Below, piece by piece: positions 12,032 to 24,395 of a stretch of DNA of 64,000 nucleotides. The notes under the pieces are model-generated. The model was not told the origin of the DNA, made no database searches, and worked only from the letters and a program-made list of their open reading frames with translations. Source of the DNA: Phragmites australis (taxonomy: Eukaryota; Streptophyta; Magnoliopsida; Poales; Poaceae); NCBI RefSeq assembly GCF_958298935.1, contig NC_084940.1:22501146-22565145 (forward strand). Reading direction: 5' to 3'. Both the position numbers and the translations under genes were made by a program. Each line of letters opens with the position of its first letter. The first letter of the stretch is position 1.

Positions 12032-12681
12032 TGACAAGGACACCACTCCTTCGGATACGTCCAACACTAATCCTCAAGATATACACGAACCAATTACAAG
12101 AGCATGTGTGTGACAATTAAGCCATCAGGTGAACTCATTCCTCGCTATTCATACTTTCTTGGATAGGTTGCTATTAAATTCTTGTGATGTTTTGTTACTT
12201 AGGAATATAGGAGAAGCATCACAAGTTCACCTGGATGTCATCACTTGAATGGCAAGTCTCCTCAGACTCCAAGTCGAGTCCTAGTCTAAATCCAAATCTA
12301 CTCGGACTCGAGGCTAAACTCTAGTCATGGTCAGGGTCGTGGTTGAGTTCTAGGACATCATGTCAACAAAATGAGCATAACTTTTGCATACGGAGTCCAA
12401 CTGAGACGTTTTTGGACTTGCTGGAAAGCTTATGATGGGGCCTTTCCTATGGATCTGCTCTCACCCTTACTTATAGATAATCAGAGTTGTTAAAATAAGG
12501 TGTTGTGTCACCATTGTGTGCCTTGTCAGGTCTTGTAAGCATGTCGGGGTCAGAATCCAGGTTGTGTACGCCTTTGTCCACAACTGCACAACCCTAGGTC
12601 GACCTCCTCATGTCCCTACTATATATATATACAATAGCTATTGTAGTTTAGACATAGGTTTTGTTTAGATTATTCTATTTA
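12032..12681 (+). repeat. CRM-like LTR fragment inside the Tat 5' LTR
   Basis: It starts TGACAAGGACACCACTCC, a diverged form of the CRM LTR start, directly after Tat LTR sequence. It keeps the RARA-type coding tail region and the block that ends before GTTTAGATTATTCTATTTA. It is truncated at its right end, where Tat internal sequence begins, and no second LTR or matching target duplication was found. Confidence 0.6.
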
Positions 12682-12688
12682 TGGATCA

Positions 12689-12931
12689 ATGTGCCAAAGA
12701 CTACAACATAGAGTTCGAAGCACTCGGCTGCAAGACAACCGTGAATGGCCACCACACACTACGCTTATCAGTGTGAAGATCCTCGGACCCCAGGGGATCA
12801 TCATCATCTGGGGTTGTCCCAAGGCAGATCTCCATTGTGACAAGCGAAGTCTCGACATGGCAGTTCAACATCAACCAAGTAAGGAACCCAAGAGCTCAAG
12901 GATCAAGATGGATAAGAAGCCTCAATCGTAA
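12689..12931 (+). pseudogene. Tat gag-pol fragment (protease region)
   Basis: The reading frame contains VKILGPQGIIIIWGCPK followed by a CDKRSLDMA stretch. This resembles the segment after the protease in Tat/Retand-type polyproteins (pattern KMPGPxGVIxIxGD...C.R...A). No catalytic DTG is visible and the frame ends early. It is a remnant; the assignment rests on this one stretch. Confidence 0.4.
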
Positions 12932-13778
12932 TCATGATCACAGTGCCTCGAGATGCAAACTCGGAAACTAAAGAGATTGGCTTCATGAATAGTCTGGAGT
13001 CCATTAAATAGCACCTACGCTACCCCCAAAATAATAAGGGTCACTGCTTATCAGATTAATCTAATATGTGTCGTTATGTTTTAAGATAATGGGTCTACAT
13101 AGCTTGAGAGAGTTTTCTATAAGTTCTAAGTGTAAGTCCTAAGAGTACCTTATCGTAATAATAAAGATCATATTGCCTATGAAGTCGATCGATTTTCTTT
13201 TTCTATCTTGTCTTTTCATGCATCTTCATGCCTGACAAACGGGGTAAGTTGCTTCTCGGATTCTTCATCCAAAACGCACACCCAGGGTGGTGAAAAGTTT
13301 GTCTTGACCCAATGGCAATATGAGTTCCCTTTAATTTAAATTTTTTTTTACTATATAAACTACCTACCCGTAATTTCTGTTTCCAAGTAGACAGTCGAGG
13401 GCTTAACAAGTACTAGATGCTGGAAAACGAAAATGGCATACTGTGTACCCTCTGAAAGCAAATTCCATCGAGAAGGGAATGATAATTACATTGCGAACTC
13501 GGGTTGCGAAAATGCTCCTTATCACGTTCCAAGAGTGACCAGGGGCTACAACACCTCCCACTCAAGCGGACCTAAGGCTGGTCATAATAAGCGCTCTGAC
13601 TAGTGGTTAACATGTCCCCAACTAATCGAAGCAAGAAGCCAATAAAAAGATCACGATATGATGTCAAAAGAGTCCAGCATGAAGTACTCCCATCAATCAT
13701 GGAAAAAATTAAGTTCCCGACTAAAACTAACAAAATCTTCCAAGTGTTTTTACAAACTACAAGGTAAAGGTAAAAGAA

Positions 13779-15355
13779 CTATGCTGAGGGCAAGAAGTCC
13801 ATCGCATCCATGAATGCCTTGGCTATCCCGGTCGCCTCCTCAACCTTGTCAACCGATGACTCTTCCGACTCATCCCCAAAATATTCTAGGAGTAAGTTGG
13901 TGTTAAACTCTGATTGGTGGGTCTTCAGGACATCCACAACATAGGCGAGTGATAGCTCTGCACTCTGTCGGGACTGGCTCGACAGGTGTTCGATGACCAT
14001 CTCTTGGAATCCCCCAAATGCCTCATTAAGCTTGGTGGCCTAGGCAGTGAGCCTTTGAGCATCCTCTCCGCCGGTAACCTCTATCTGGATCCCAACCCCG
14101 ATAAGAGCCTCCTAGAAGACATTGAGTGCTGCGGCAAGTTGCTAGCGGGTGGCTGATATTTGGGCCCCTTCTTGGGCGATAGCTTCTCGGGCCATGGAGA
14201 GTTCTACGAGGTGACATGTTAAGAAGATAGAATAGATGAGCAGCATGCCGGGATACTACAAACTCACCTTTCATCCGGTCCTCGAGCATAGCTTCCGCCT
14301 TCTCCTTCTCAGCCGTCACTTGAGAACCAGAACATTCTTCTGGCTAGGAGAGAGGATGGCCTCGAAAAGAGCCTTGACCTTCTTATCAATAGCGTAAAAG
14401 AAAAAACAGCAAAAATAAAGGTTTTCCCTCTAGTGAAAACACTGCAAGAAGAAGCAACAAACAATAAGAATCAATTTTTTGGATTCCTTAAATATAGTTA
14501 ATCAGGATTGGGAAGTACCTATATTACCTTCTCAGGCTGGATCCAATCCGGCTAGAAATTGCCAGGCATCGGAAATCCTCGACTTCAGAGGACTAAGGTG
14601 GTGCCTGATGAAGTCTCTAGCAATGTCATACGCTGTCAGATTCCTCTACTTAAAGTGTTGGATCTCTTCGATAAAGTTTCGATGAAGGGCAGTCATCACC
14701 TGCTCCTCCATCCAAACATGCCTCGACAACAATGACAAGCCCTGGTAAGGAAGCCCCTTTGAGCTAGGTTTGTCATAAAACCATTTTTTGTGCCAACACA
14801 ACCAAGAGGACTTGGCGGTGAAGTCGATGTACTCCACCGAATTGCCTTCTCGGATTCAAAATCTGGCTCCATTGGCCACCTTGTTCTGAAGCTTCTTCAG
14901 GACATAGAAGTACCAAAAGAGGTTGAGAGATGGGCAGAAGCCAAGAAAGGCCTCGCACAAATGTGCAAAGACACTCAGCATGGTAATGGAGTTGGGATTG
15001 AGGTGGATGAGTTCTAGGCAATAAAAAGCAAGCACCTCAAGGAAGAAACTAGAAGGAGGGAAGCCGAAGACGCATTGGAAAAAGTCAAGGAAGACCACCG
15101 AGCTATGGGTATTCGGGCTCGACATCGTCTACCCATCGCCAGCATGCAGGGGATCAGAACCTGGGGAGGAATCACCTCCTTACTCTTGGCCTTCTCCAAA
15201 GCCTCCTCCATGATCTTGGATTCTTGCCATTGTGGGATCTCGCTCGCCATCTCATCGGTGAAAGAGCTCTCTTTCTTGATATTCTTCTTGCCCATGGTGG
15301 CAGGAAGATTGAGGGAAGATGGGATTTTTGGGGGGTTTCTGGAGTAGGGGCGCAA
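13779..15355 (-). pseudogene. Antisense Transposase_28-like ORF of the Tat element, broken
   Basis: Several overlapping minus-strand frames together resemble the plant putative gypsy-type transposon family (Transposase_28, PF04195). The N-terminal part (about 15355-15125) begins near MGKKNIKKES. The middle part (14856-15125) has FFLEVLAFYCLELIHLNPNS followed by HLCEAFLGFCPSLNLFWYF, the hallmark block of this family. The C-terminal part (13779-14000) includes LKTHQSEFNTNLLLEYF. Frameshifts and stops separate the pieces, so it is a pseudogene. It lies antisense to the element's LTR orientation, as the extra antisense ORF of Tat elements does. The function of that protein is unknown. Confidence 0.6.
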
Positions 15356-15929
15356 GGAGAACGATTAGTGAGATGGAAATCAGTCATTGACGGAAGAATG
15401 GACATTGAGGCTGATCTCCCTTTGCCTTATACGGAGCAGGGGGATCCCAAAAATGGTGGTTCGGCTGATGATGTAACACAACTCAAGGCCATGATCTCCT
15501 TCTTTATCGTCACATTGCATTTAATGTCCGGTGCATGCAGGGTAGTTGGTGTCGTACCTTGGGAAGTTTGGCTCCTCGCGCTGCTAATGTAATCATTATA
15601 ATCTGGTAGGAAAAGATTCTCACCACTACCCTAAATCTCCGCTACGATGTTTCAACTTTCAAAATTAACCAGTGACAAACTTTTTTTCTTCCAAAAGGGC
15701 GAAGCTAATAGAAAACCTACTCAGATGAAACGCCTCCTCGAGAACTCTCTTGAGAACTCAAAGGCGTTTGGAATCCCAAGTAGGTGATCTAAAAACCCAA
15801 GAAATCCGGTTAGATGCCTCATCCTAATTGGAAATCTGAGTCCACTTGATGTATGGTCACAAAATGCTTATCTTTTCTAGCTATGTACTTGAACTGTCAA
15901 AGCCTCATTTCATGTACTGAGGTGGGGCT

Positions 15930-16402
15930 TGATGATGAATGATGGATAGTTGCCATATCTGAGTACCCTAGTGTTTCCTGTAATTCTCAGGGTATATCTT
16001 TATCTCTAGGAAGGGGATCCCTGAAAGAAAGAAAACTACCCGCAGATACCCAAGACGTCTCGTAACCGGAAGGTCTATCTTCAAGAATAGGAAGGAGGAG
16101 TCTAGAGGATCTACGACACCCCCATATATATACAAGCCGAAACAAGTCATTAGAAGCCAACATAAGCCGAGGAGGAAGTCACCGAATAAGTTTAGATCCA
16201 TCTAGGCTAGCTACACCCCCCCCCCCCCCCTTTGTAACAGGCTCAGATAAATACAAGACAAATATGACGTATGATTATTATCCTCTAGGAGGCACGAACC
16301 TATCTGAAAACCCCTATGTGTTCCCCCTGTGATTCATCTACTCAAAGCATCCCCCAATTCTTCAACAAATTTGTTAGATCAGCTATTCACCAATAGTCGA
16401 CA
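15930..16402 (+). repeat. 3' LTR of the Tat-type element
   Basis: 473-bp LTR; its first ~190 bp match 11847-12031 with scattered substitutions. It contains a TATA-like ATATATATAC near 16124, a C homopolymer at 16215-16230 and a terminal GTCGACA. The preceding purine tract fits a PPT. Confidence 0.75.
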
Positions 16403-17593
16403 TGAATTATTATTTGGCACTTGAAGTATATCATCTGCATCGCATTGCATTCGAAGTTATGTCATGAACCTATAGTTGCGACCGTATCGGTACAACATTG
16501 TATATTGTAGAAATACGATGTAGCTTCATACCTTGTTGGGTATGAAAGCAATGAGCATATGCATTTCGCTGCATACATTTGCAGTGTATTTGTAATCAAT
16601 GAAGATTATTCATGTAGAAGTATTACATATAGAAGTTTTGCCATGGAAGCTATTATGAGAAGTGGTGCTTCTCAGAAGTTATATGTAGCATGATAACTTG
16701 TGGATTTGAAGAGAATGTGAAGTTGCATGTGGAGTTGCATTGCATAACATTCTTACTTTTCAGGGTCATCTCGGCTAATTCGGCTATTAAGCTTGCAAAA
16801 GCTTTACATTGATTTTGGTTGTGATGGATCGTATACGATTATTTAAGTAATACTGTTACATACATATGGTATGAGGTTATAAATGAATGATCCTAGTGGA
16901 GTTGATATACATTGTTCCTTGTGATTTTAATTTTATTCATGATGATCTTAATGGAGTGATCATCACGTCTTACTTATTTCTGTCTTTGAAGTTTGGATTT
17001 TTTTTGTTTATGTTGTTCATACCATGTCATATGTGATGAATGGTACTTCTAGCATCTTATATTGTAGTTGTCTTACTATGATCACCTAATGCTCATATAT
17101 GAAGAAGTGTCTATTTGGATGTATGTAGAATGCATCTACTTAATAATGATCATATCATGTATTAACTTTTATACTTGTTGAAGTATTAAATTAATATTTT
17201 AATAATTATAGTTTAAATAGCTTGTTAAAGTAGTTCACTTGCTGAGATTTTCAAATCTCACTCTTGCAATTTTCCCCCAGGTTGTTTTCAAGCTAGCATG
17301 GAGGGAAGGAATTAGCAGCACGTCATGCACACTTCTATCATCACAATTACCTTTAGTTATGAGATGTAAGTTAATCTTAGAGGCTGAGATTCTTTTTGCA
17401 CCTTGTTTAAATAAAAATTTACAGAGGTTAATCATGTGGTTAAATGTCTTTTATATCGTTTAGTTTGAACAATATCATGTTCTTAACATACCCCTATATT
17501 GTTGCTTCCATATTGCTCTATTTTCTAAGTATATGCTATTTTCTACATGATTATAAATGAATATATGTCACATAAATTTCTATAGTTGTGCAT
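16403..17593. other. Old LTR-like sequence, no gene seen
   Basis: AT-rich continuation of the host of the Tat element. Bases 17235-17290 carry a block (TGCTGAGATTTTCAAATCTC, then a CCCCCAGG stretch) of a kind seen in gypsy LTRs. It ends at the target duplication TGCAT (17589-17593) of the next insertion. Confidence 0.45.
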
Positions 17594-17916
17594 TGATGGG
17601 ACCATGCCCAATATTCCTAAAGGTAATATGATAAGTTGATTTGGTGAAGTTTCGACGTTGATGATCCAAATGCTCTAACCAAAATAGATCGAGAACACTC
17701 GCAATCACTACACAACTACTATGTAGTTATCAACTATGCCAAAACGCAGTTGATTTCACCAAGAAGGCTTTTCCTGCAAGCGAATCAAGAACGCAAGCAA
17801 GAACTGGTAGATGCAATCTGAATATTGTTGATTATCAATAAAGTACTTGAGTTGGGGCTTTACAAACTGATACACGACAAAACTGTCTAAAACAGAATAA
17901 TCGGGGTATGTATGTA

Positions 17917-17988
<72 letters not shown>

Positions 17989-18521
17989 TATATATATATA
18001 TATATATCGGGTATAAGAAGGTTGACCTAGGGTTGTGCAGCCGTAGACAGGCGTACATAACCTGGACTCCGACCCCAACATGCTTACAAGACCTGACAAG
18101 GCTTAAAACGGTGACATAGCACCTTATTTCTTTGACTATGACTAATCTATAAGGAATATTTGGTTGAGATTGGATCCATTGGAAAGGGCTTGTCATAAGC
18201 TTTCCAGCAAGTCCAAGATCACCTCAATCAGACTTCGTATGCGAGAGTTATGCCTATTTTATTGACGTGTTGTCCTAAGACTCGACCTCGAGCTCGAGTA
18301 GACTTTAAACTTTGGCTAGGACTTGACTTGGAGTCTGAGTATACTTAGCCTTCGAGCAATGATATTCATGTAAGGTTGTGGTGCTTTTTCCTTATTTCTA
18401 AGAAACAAAACAACACAAAACAATACAAAAACTTAGTAATATCCTATTCTTTATGAAGAAAGTATGAACAATGAGGAACGAGTTCATCTTGTGTATATCC
18501 AAAGGAGCCATATCCTCATCA
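17594..18521 (-). repeat. 3' LTR of the non-autonomous CRM relative
   Basis: 928-bp LTR matching 22335-23201. It is longer mainly because of a TG/TA microsatellite at 17908-18007 that the other LTR lacks. Confidence 0.8.
17908..18007. repeat. TG/TA microsatellite inside an LTR
   Basis: TATG repeats are followed by about 33 TG units and then a TA run. The sister LTR of the same element has only the TA run, so the TG array grew after insertion. Three reading frames across it are pure repeat translation. Confidence 0.95.
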
Positions 18522-19843
18522 CAATCCCCTTCTTTACAACAAACCGTCATCGGTTTGTATATAGCATTATCTTGAACGTAAATTTCTACACAAAGCAAAA
18601 TACGCAAGAAACTCTTGTTATGTAATATAATAAGTTCTTTATCAAACAATTGGGATTCTCTATTAAATGATTGTACCTGATCATAATTGGCCATAGTGAA
18701 CAACATTAGTACAATATTTGCAAGTGTCACTTCTTTCTTCCCTTCTTTAAAAGAAGTGATATTGCATCGCAACTTGGTATACATTTGCATCTTCTGTACA
18801 AAACAAGTTGAAGCAATGGTTGCGGTGTATGATAGTAGCCAATAATGCTTCCATTCTTGTGAACTATTTGGTGGGTTGCAAATATAACTAAAAAAACTTG
18901 TCATGATATTAATGGTGCTACTAAAGTCCTCTGAATGATCAATTGGTGGTACATAAATAGAAGGTTTCATATCTGAACAAGTATAAACTTGATGCACCAT
19001 ATACTCTAATTTATCATTGTATTTGTCAATAACATGAAAAGTATTATGTGACAAGCATGGCAAAGACTTAAGTTTTAAATTCTTCTCTTAACTGTTCAGA
19101 TCACAAAGAATATTCAATTCAATATAACCTAAAGTATTTAGATGATATAGCAATTTTAGCTCTTCTTGCTTACTAGTAATGCATTGAACATGTTTAATTT
19201 CAGAACAACTATTCATTTGTAAGTCAGAATTAACACATTCATGCACAAGTTGCGGTTGTGATATAAATGAAGCATTACCACACAATTCTTTATCACAAGG
19301 AACAACAAACAAATCATCTTGTGACAAAAGTAAAACAGCAATATGATCCACTAATATTTGCTCTACAATAACATAGGTAGTGGGCAATTTCAACACATCA
19401 AAATAATCATCACCTTGTGTGAGTGTAGCACATTTTTCATTACCTTTGTTCTCTTCCTCAGCTGATATAGGTGCATTAACATTTGTAACTTTTTGAAACA
19501 TGCATGGAGCAACAAATGTCTCTTCTTTATCCTTGTTCTTATTCTCTTCATCCATCATTTTGTTGATTTTGTTATCCTGCAAAAAGTTATCAACAACAGG
19601 AGACGAAGAGCTAGATATATCCTCTATTGAAACTAAGGAATCCTTGAATTTCAAAGCATAGCATGGCGGCTCATTATTAAAAAATTCAGCAAGGTCAGAT
19701 TTAGTGGCAAATATAACACATACTTGCTGATTTTCATATTCATGCTCACGCTCTTTTTTCTTATTTTCAGTTATCTCTTTTTCACATTTCATAATTTCAG
19801 TAGGGGTTAAAGGTAGAAAAGTTATTTTCTTTCCTTTATCCAT
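18398..19843 (-). pseudogene. Composite ORF: protease C-terminus, novel domain, LTR-encoded tail
   Basis: Read from 19843 the frame starts with MDKGKKITFLPLTPTEIMK, which matches the C-terminal part of gag-protease in the intact CRM element. It follows that protein as far as DNFLQ (CAG codon at 19577-19579). There the match ends and about 350 codons of unrelated, Asn/Lys/Ser-rich sequence follow. Only one stop (TAA, 19088-19090) interrupts the frame, which then runs into the LTR and ends with NSFLIVHTFFIKNR, matching the CRM tail [14 protein letters not shown] see no RT, RNase H or integrase motif in the novel part and do not recognise it. A region this AT-rich would normally be full of stops, which suggests it was once coding. 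Function unknown. Confidence 0.6.
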
Positions 19844-20181
19844 TAGGGTGTACTTATTACTTTAGGATGTACTTATTACTTCTACCATGATATGTTGCAT
19901 CAGTATCAAACTCTTATGGTCGTTCTAACAAAAGTGAATATGCTTGCATGGGTTACATCAAAATCAGCACAATCATGATATGAACCAATAGAAGAATGCA
20001 CCATAGCAGTTTGCATTACCTTCACCTAACCGCTGCTATTGAACCATTGAATATGGTAAGGGTGATGATTTGTTCTTATTGACAAGGCAAGCTTCTTGAT
20101 TAAATCTGAACTTACCAAGTTATTGCAACTCTCTCCATCAATAATGATTCAAACACGGTAATCCTTGACTATGAGGAACAT

Positions 20182-21030
20182 CTAAAATAAATTATAGCAT
20201 TGTAGCTGTTCTGCTTGCTCCATTTGAGTGCTTAATATTTGCTGCACAATGAGGGTCCTATAATTTTCCATGACAGCAGCACTAAACACTTCCTCGTTGT
20301 CGATATTTGTCTCATGTTTGTCCTCATCACCTGTATGGTTAGCTGCAAGAGCATATTCATCCTCAACATCACTAGTACTTATATATTCACCATCTTCTAT
20401 TGCAATATACACTCGCTGACTTAGTCAATCTCTCATGATGTGGCTCATTCCCTTGCATCGGTGGCAAATAATCCGGTCGAACGACCTGTAAAAGCAACCG
20501 AAGAAGAGCTCTTGGCTGAAGCCTGTACCCTAGCAGATTTGCTTACCTCGGGAGAGTGTGACGATGTTGAAGGTGCTGCTGAACATGCCCTACTAGAGAA
20601 AGGGGAAGCAGGCTGTGTAGCTAAATATGGGGTTGTTTTGACTTGTCCCAACATTGATTTTGAGGTAGTCAAGCTTCCAAAAATATTCATTGACCTTTGT
20701 TGTCATCCCTACAACTCTTTTTCTGCCAAACATGCAAGCTAGAACAATCTAGGAACACTATCGTATTCTTTGTAATCAACTATGCCATGAATTTTACGCA
20801 TTAACCCTCCATAAAAGCGTGTCATTGCACCATCTTTATTCTCAATAATATCACAATGTAACATACTAATTTGTAGCTCCCGTTAATATTCTTCTGTGGA
20901 TCCATCACCTTGGTTTAAGCACTGCAATTTCTTACACAAATCACATTTAAAAAAGGGTGAAACAAATTTGTTACGCATAGTAACTTTTAAAGCATTTCAT
21001 GTAGTAGGCTCTAACCTGTCGATGTTTCAC
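20182..21030 (-). pseudogene. Degenerate gag-protease of the non-autonomous CRM relative
   Basis: Broken frames match the intact CRM gag: the segment from about 20412 (YIAIEDGEYISTSDVEDEY) aligns with YIATEDGGYVSASDIEDEY, and 20445-20690 aligns with the Ser/Pro-rich spacer and start of the zinc knuckle. At about 21022 the sequence jumps from mid-gag directly to the gag start, deleting about 620 bp relative to the intact copy. The start codon position itself reads ATA instead of ATG. It cannot make a complete Gag. Confidence 0.65.
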
Positions 21031-22334
21031 CTGTTATGGTTAGTAGCAAACAAGAGACAACAAATATATAGTATCCCTATCAACTACTAGGTGGTGGAGG
21101 TGAAGGTAGAGTCACACTCTCTCAAGCATCTTACCACGCTCTAGCAAGTATTCTTACCAATCACAACAGTTGGAACAATCGGTGGCTGATTCGTGATACC
21201 TTATTTGGTGCGAATGAGGTAGTTGCAAAGGCAAAACTATTCTAATCAAGTGAAGGTGGAGCTTGGACAAGCAATATTTAGTAGTAAGGAATAGCAATAA
21301 TTGAAATTAGATTAGCAAAGTTGAATAAAAGTCCACAATACTCGTCACAGTTGCTGGCCCGAACACGTTCCTAAAACTAGTTCAAGCAAGCCAAAAATAG
21401 AATAGACACAAGCACAATGAAATAAAATTCGCAATGTGGACTGAATTCTCTTTCTTTCTTTTTCTTTCTGATTTTTTGGCACTCTTTGCTTTTTACTTTC
21501 TTTCCTCTCTTTTTTTGCACTTTTTGCTTCTTGCTTTTTTTTTTGCAAATGTGATATAGACTCAAAAATCTTCTACTACCTTTTCTAGGTCCAATTAGGC
21601 GAGTGGGACACAAACTTTTTCGGAGAGCAGGGGTATAAAGGTAATAAAAAACACACACACACTCTCTCTCTCTGAATTTTGGATTGCTCTGTTTTGGCTA
21701 TAGAGTTGCTACTCGAACTTTTTCAGACTATGCTCGATATGAAGGGTGCATGCGGGAGCAGGTGTCCAACTAGGTGGAGTTGAACTCGAGTGGACGGTGG
21801 AATCTGACCAGGTGGTCGAATACGACTAGGTGATCGAAACGACTAGCGATTGAACCTGAGTAGGAGGTCGAAGCGACTAACGGTCAAACCCGAGTAAGTG
21901 GTCGAACATGACTAGTGGTTGAACCAGAGTAGGTGGTCGAAGCGACTAGTGGTCAAACCCGAGTAGGTGGTCGAACATGAGTAGTGGTCGAACCCAACTA
22001 GTGGTCAAAGTGACCGGTGACACAATCACGGTTATAGCAGACAAGGGCAACACGAGATACATGATGACTAAAATAGCAAAGACTCGATGATAGAAACTAG
22101 AACTGGATGACTCGGCTAGCAACAAAGACATCAACGATGGACTCGAACTTAACAACGCAAAAACTGAAATCAAAATTTCGAAAGGCACAAAGTGGTTTGG
22201 ACAATGGAAAAACTAAGATCTAAATATATTTTTTTCTGGGGCAGTTTTTTTTTCAGACTCTAGGTAATGGAACATGACAAAACAAAGGGGATAAATGAGA
22301 TTACCTAACGAGCAACTGAGACTCTAATAAGACT

Positions 22335-23201
22335 TGATGGGGGCATGCCCGATCTTCCGAAAGGTAATATGATAAGTTAATTTGGTGGAGATTCGACGTT
22401 GATGATCCAAATACTCTGACCAGAACATATCAAGAACTCTCACAACCACTACACCACTACTCTGTATTTATCAACCGTGCCAAGGCACGATTGACCTCGC
22501 CAAAAAGGTTTTTCCTACAAGCGAATCAAGAATACAAGCAAGAACAGGTAGATGCAATTTGAATATTGTTGATTACCAATGAAGTACTCGAGTTGGAGTT
22601 CTACAAACTGATATACGGTGAAACTGGCTAAAATAGAATAATCTAAGTAAAACTCAAGCCTAAACTATGACGGATATTGTATATATATATATAGGGAGAC
22701 ATGAGGAGGTCAACCTAGGGTTGTGCAGCCGTGGATAGAGGCATACACAACCTGGACTCCGACCCTAACACACTTACAAGATCTGACAAGATCCACAACG
22801 ATGATGCAGCATCTTATTTCTTTGACTCTGACTAAACTATAAGGAATATTTGGTCGAGACTAAATCCATTGGAAAGGGCTTACCATAAGCTTTCTAGAAA
22901 GTCCAAGATCACCTCAATCGGTCTTCGTATGCGAGAGTTATGCCCGTTTTATTGATGTGTTGTCCTAGGACTCGACTTGGAGCTTGGGTAGACTTTAGAC
23001 TTCGACTAGGACTCGACTTGGAGTCCGAGTAGACTTGGCCATCGAGCAATGATGTCCAGGTAAGGTTGTGGTGCTTTTTCTATGTTCCTAAGCAACAAAA
23101 TAATACAAAAACTTAGTAACATCCTATTTTTTACGAACAAAGTATGAACAATAAGGAATAAGTTCACCTTTTGTATATCCAAAAGAGCCATGTCCTCATC
23201 A
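22335..23201 (-). repeat. 5' LTR of the non-autonomous CRM relative
   Basis: 867-bp LTR. At the position of the microsatellite in the partner LTR it has only a short TA run (about 22679-22693). Confidence 0.8.
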
Positions 23202-23497
23202 TGCATGATTTGGCACAGTGTACTTCTACAAAATTATAGAGAATTTTTTTAAGGTGTAGAAGTTAACGTAGATGTAGAGGAAAACTCACACCAGAAAATA
23301 AATAAACAAACAGAAGATAACTCTATAACCCTAATGTTGTGCCCACAAGCAAACAACTACGGTAGCAAGATCTAGTGATCCTCCTCTCATGATTCTCAGT
23401 GAAGAAGTAGCGGTAAACTGAATTTGAAATCCCACCTCTCCATTGTGGATAGCAAGGGTGAGCAAATTTTATACTTAACAGGTGGTTGGTAAGAAAC
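23202..23497. other. Spacer between CRM insertions, nothing recognised
   Basis: About 300 bp of AT-rich sequence with no gene or known repeat, between target duplication TGCAT and the next LTR. Confidence 0.5.
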
Positions 23498-24395
23498 TGA
23501 TTTAAGTATGGCCCAATCTTCTGAGAGTTAATGTGATATGTCGATTTGGTGGAGTTTTAGTGTTGATGATCTAAAGGCTCATTGAAACAGACCAATAACC
23601 CTCACTACACCATTACTCCGTAGTTAGCAGCCAAGCCGAACACGGTTGACCTTGCCAAGAAGGTTTTTCCTGCAAGCGAATCGAGAACACAAGAAAGAAC
23701 ATAGTAGATGCAATCTAAATATTGCTAATTACCAATGAAGAACACGGGTTGGGGTTCCACAAATCAAACAAGCGACGAAACTATCTAAATAGAATAATCT
23801 AAGTTAAACTCGGTTCTAAACTATGATGACTACTGTATATATATAGGGGGACATAAGGAGGTCAACCTAGCGTTGTGCGGTCGTGGGTAGAGGTGTACAC
23901 AACCTGGATTCCAACCCCAACACGCTTACAAGACCTGACAAAGCCTACAACGGTGACACAACACCTTATTTTATTGACTCTGATTAATCTATAAGGAGTC
24001 TAAGGGTGACCCAGATCCATTGGAAATGGCTCATCATAAGCTTTTCAGCAAGTCCAAAAATGTCTCAATTGGACTCTATGCGAAAATTATACCCGTTTAT
24101 TGATGTGTTGTCCTAATACTCTGAACCAAATTTGGAGTCCGACTTGAGCTCGACTTTGAGTCTGAGTAGACTTGGCCTTCAAGGAATAACGTCCATGTGA
24201 GCTTATGACACTTCTCCCATATTCCTAAGTAATAAGACATCACAAGAATTTAATAGTAACCCATCCAAGAAACCATGAACAGTGAGGAACGAGTTCACCT
24301 AGTGGCTTAATTGTCACACACGTGCTCTTGTAATTGGTCTTTGTATATCTTGAGGAGTAGTCTTGCACGTATCCAAAAGAGTGATGTCCTCATCA
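23498..24395 (-). repeat. CRM-like solo LTR
   Basis: 898 bp, homologous to the LTRs at 17594 and 22335 over its whole length, with the CRM-type terminal TGATGAGGACATCAC at its right end in minus orientation. Flanks are GAAAC (23493-23497) and GAAAT (24396-24400), a 5-bp duplication with one mismatch. No internal region adjoins it, so it is a solo LTR left by LTR-LTR recombination. Confidence 0.75.

Larger units (their letters stand above)
11847..16402 (+). mobile_element. Deleted Tat-type gypsy element with antisense ORF
   Basis: The element is bounded by a perfect target-site duplication TGAAT (11842-11846 and 16403-16407). Its 5' LTR starts TGACGGTGAATGATGG at 11847 and is interrupted at 12032 by a CRM LTR fragment. 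The 3' LTR runs 15930-16402, is preceded by a purine-rich tract (GAGGTGGGGCT) and ends GTCGACA. Inside are a plus-strand protease-region fragment near 12690-12930 and, on the minus strand, a decayed Transposase_28-like frame (13779-15355). An antisense extra ORF downstream of pol is a described trait of Tat-lineage elements. RT and integrase are gone, so this copy cannot move by itself. Confidence 0.75.
17594..23201 (-). mobile_element. Non-autonomous CRM relative with replaced pol
   Basis: 5.6-kb element flanked by a perfect TSD TGCAT (17589-17593 and 23202-23206). The 3' LTR is 17594-18521 and the 5' LTR 22335-23201, both ending in the CRM-like TGATGAGGA... start in element orientation. A degenerate primer-binding site lies next to the 5' LTR near 22310-22334. 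Internal sequence follows the CRM element at 3250-10982 through gag and protease, with the N-terminal gag part deleted near 21022. Homology stops at the gag-pol border, and RT, RNase H and integrase are absent. In their place is ~1.06 kb of unrelated sequence that is open apart from one stop. LTR divergence is clearly greater than in the intact CRM copy, so this is an older insertion. Confidence 0.8.
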
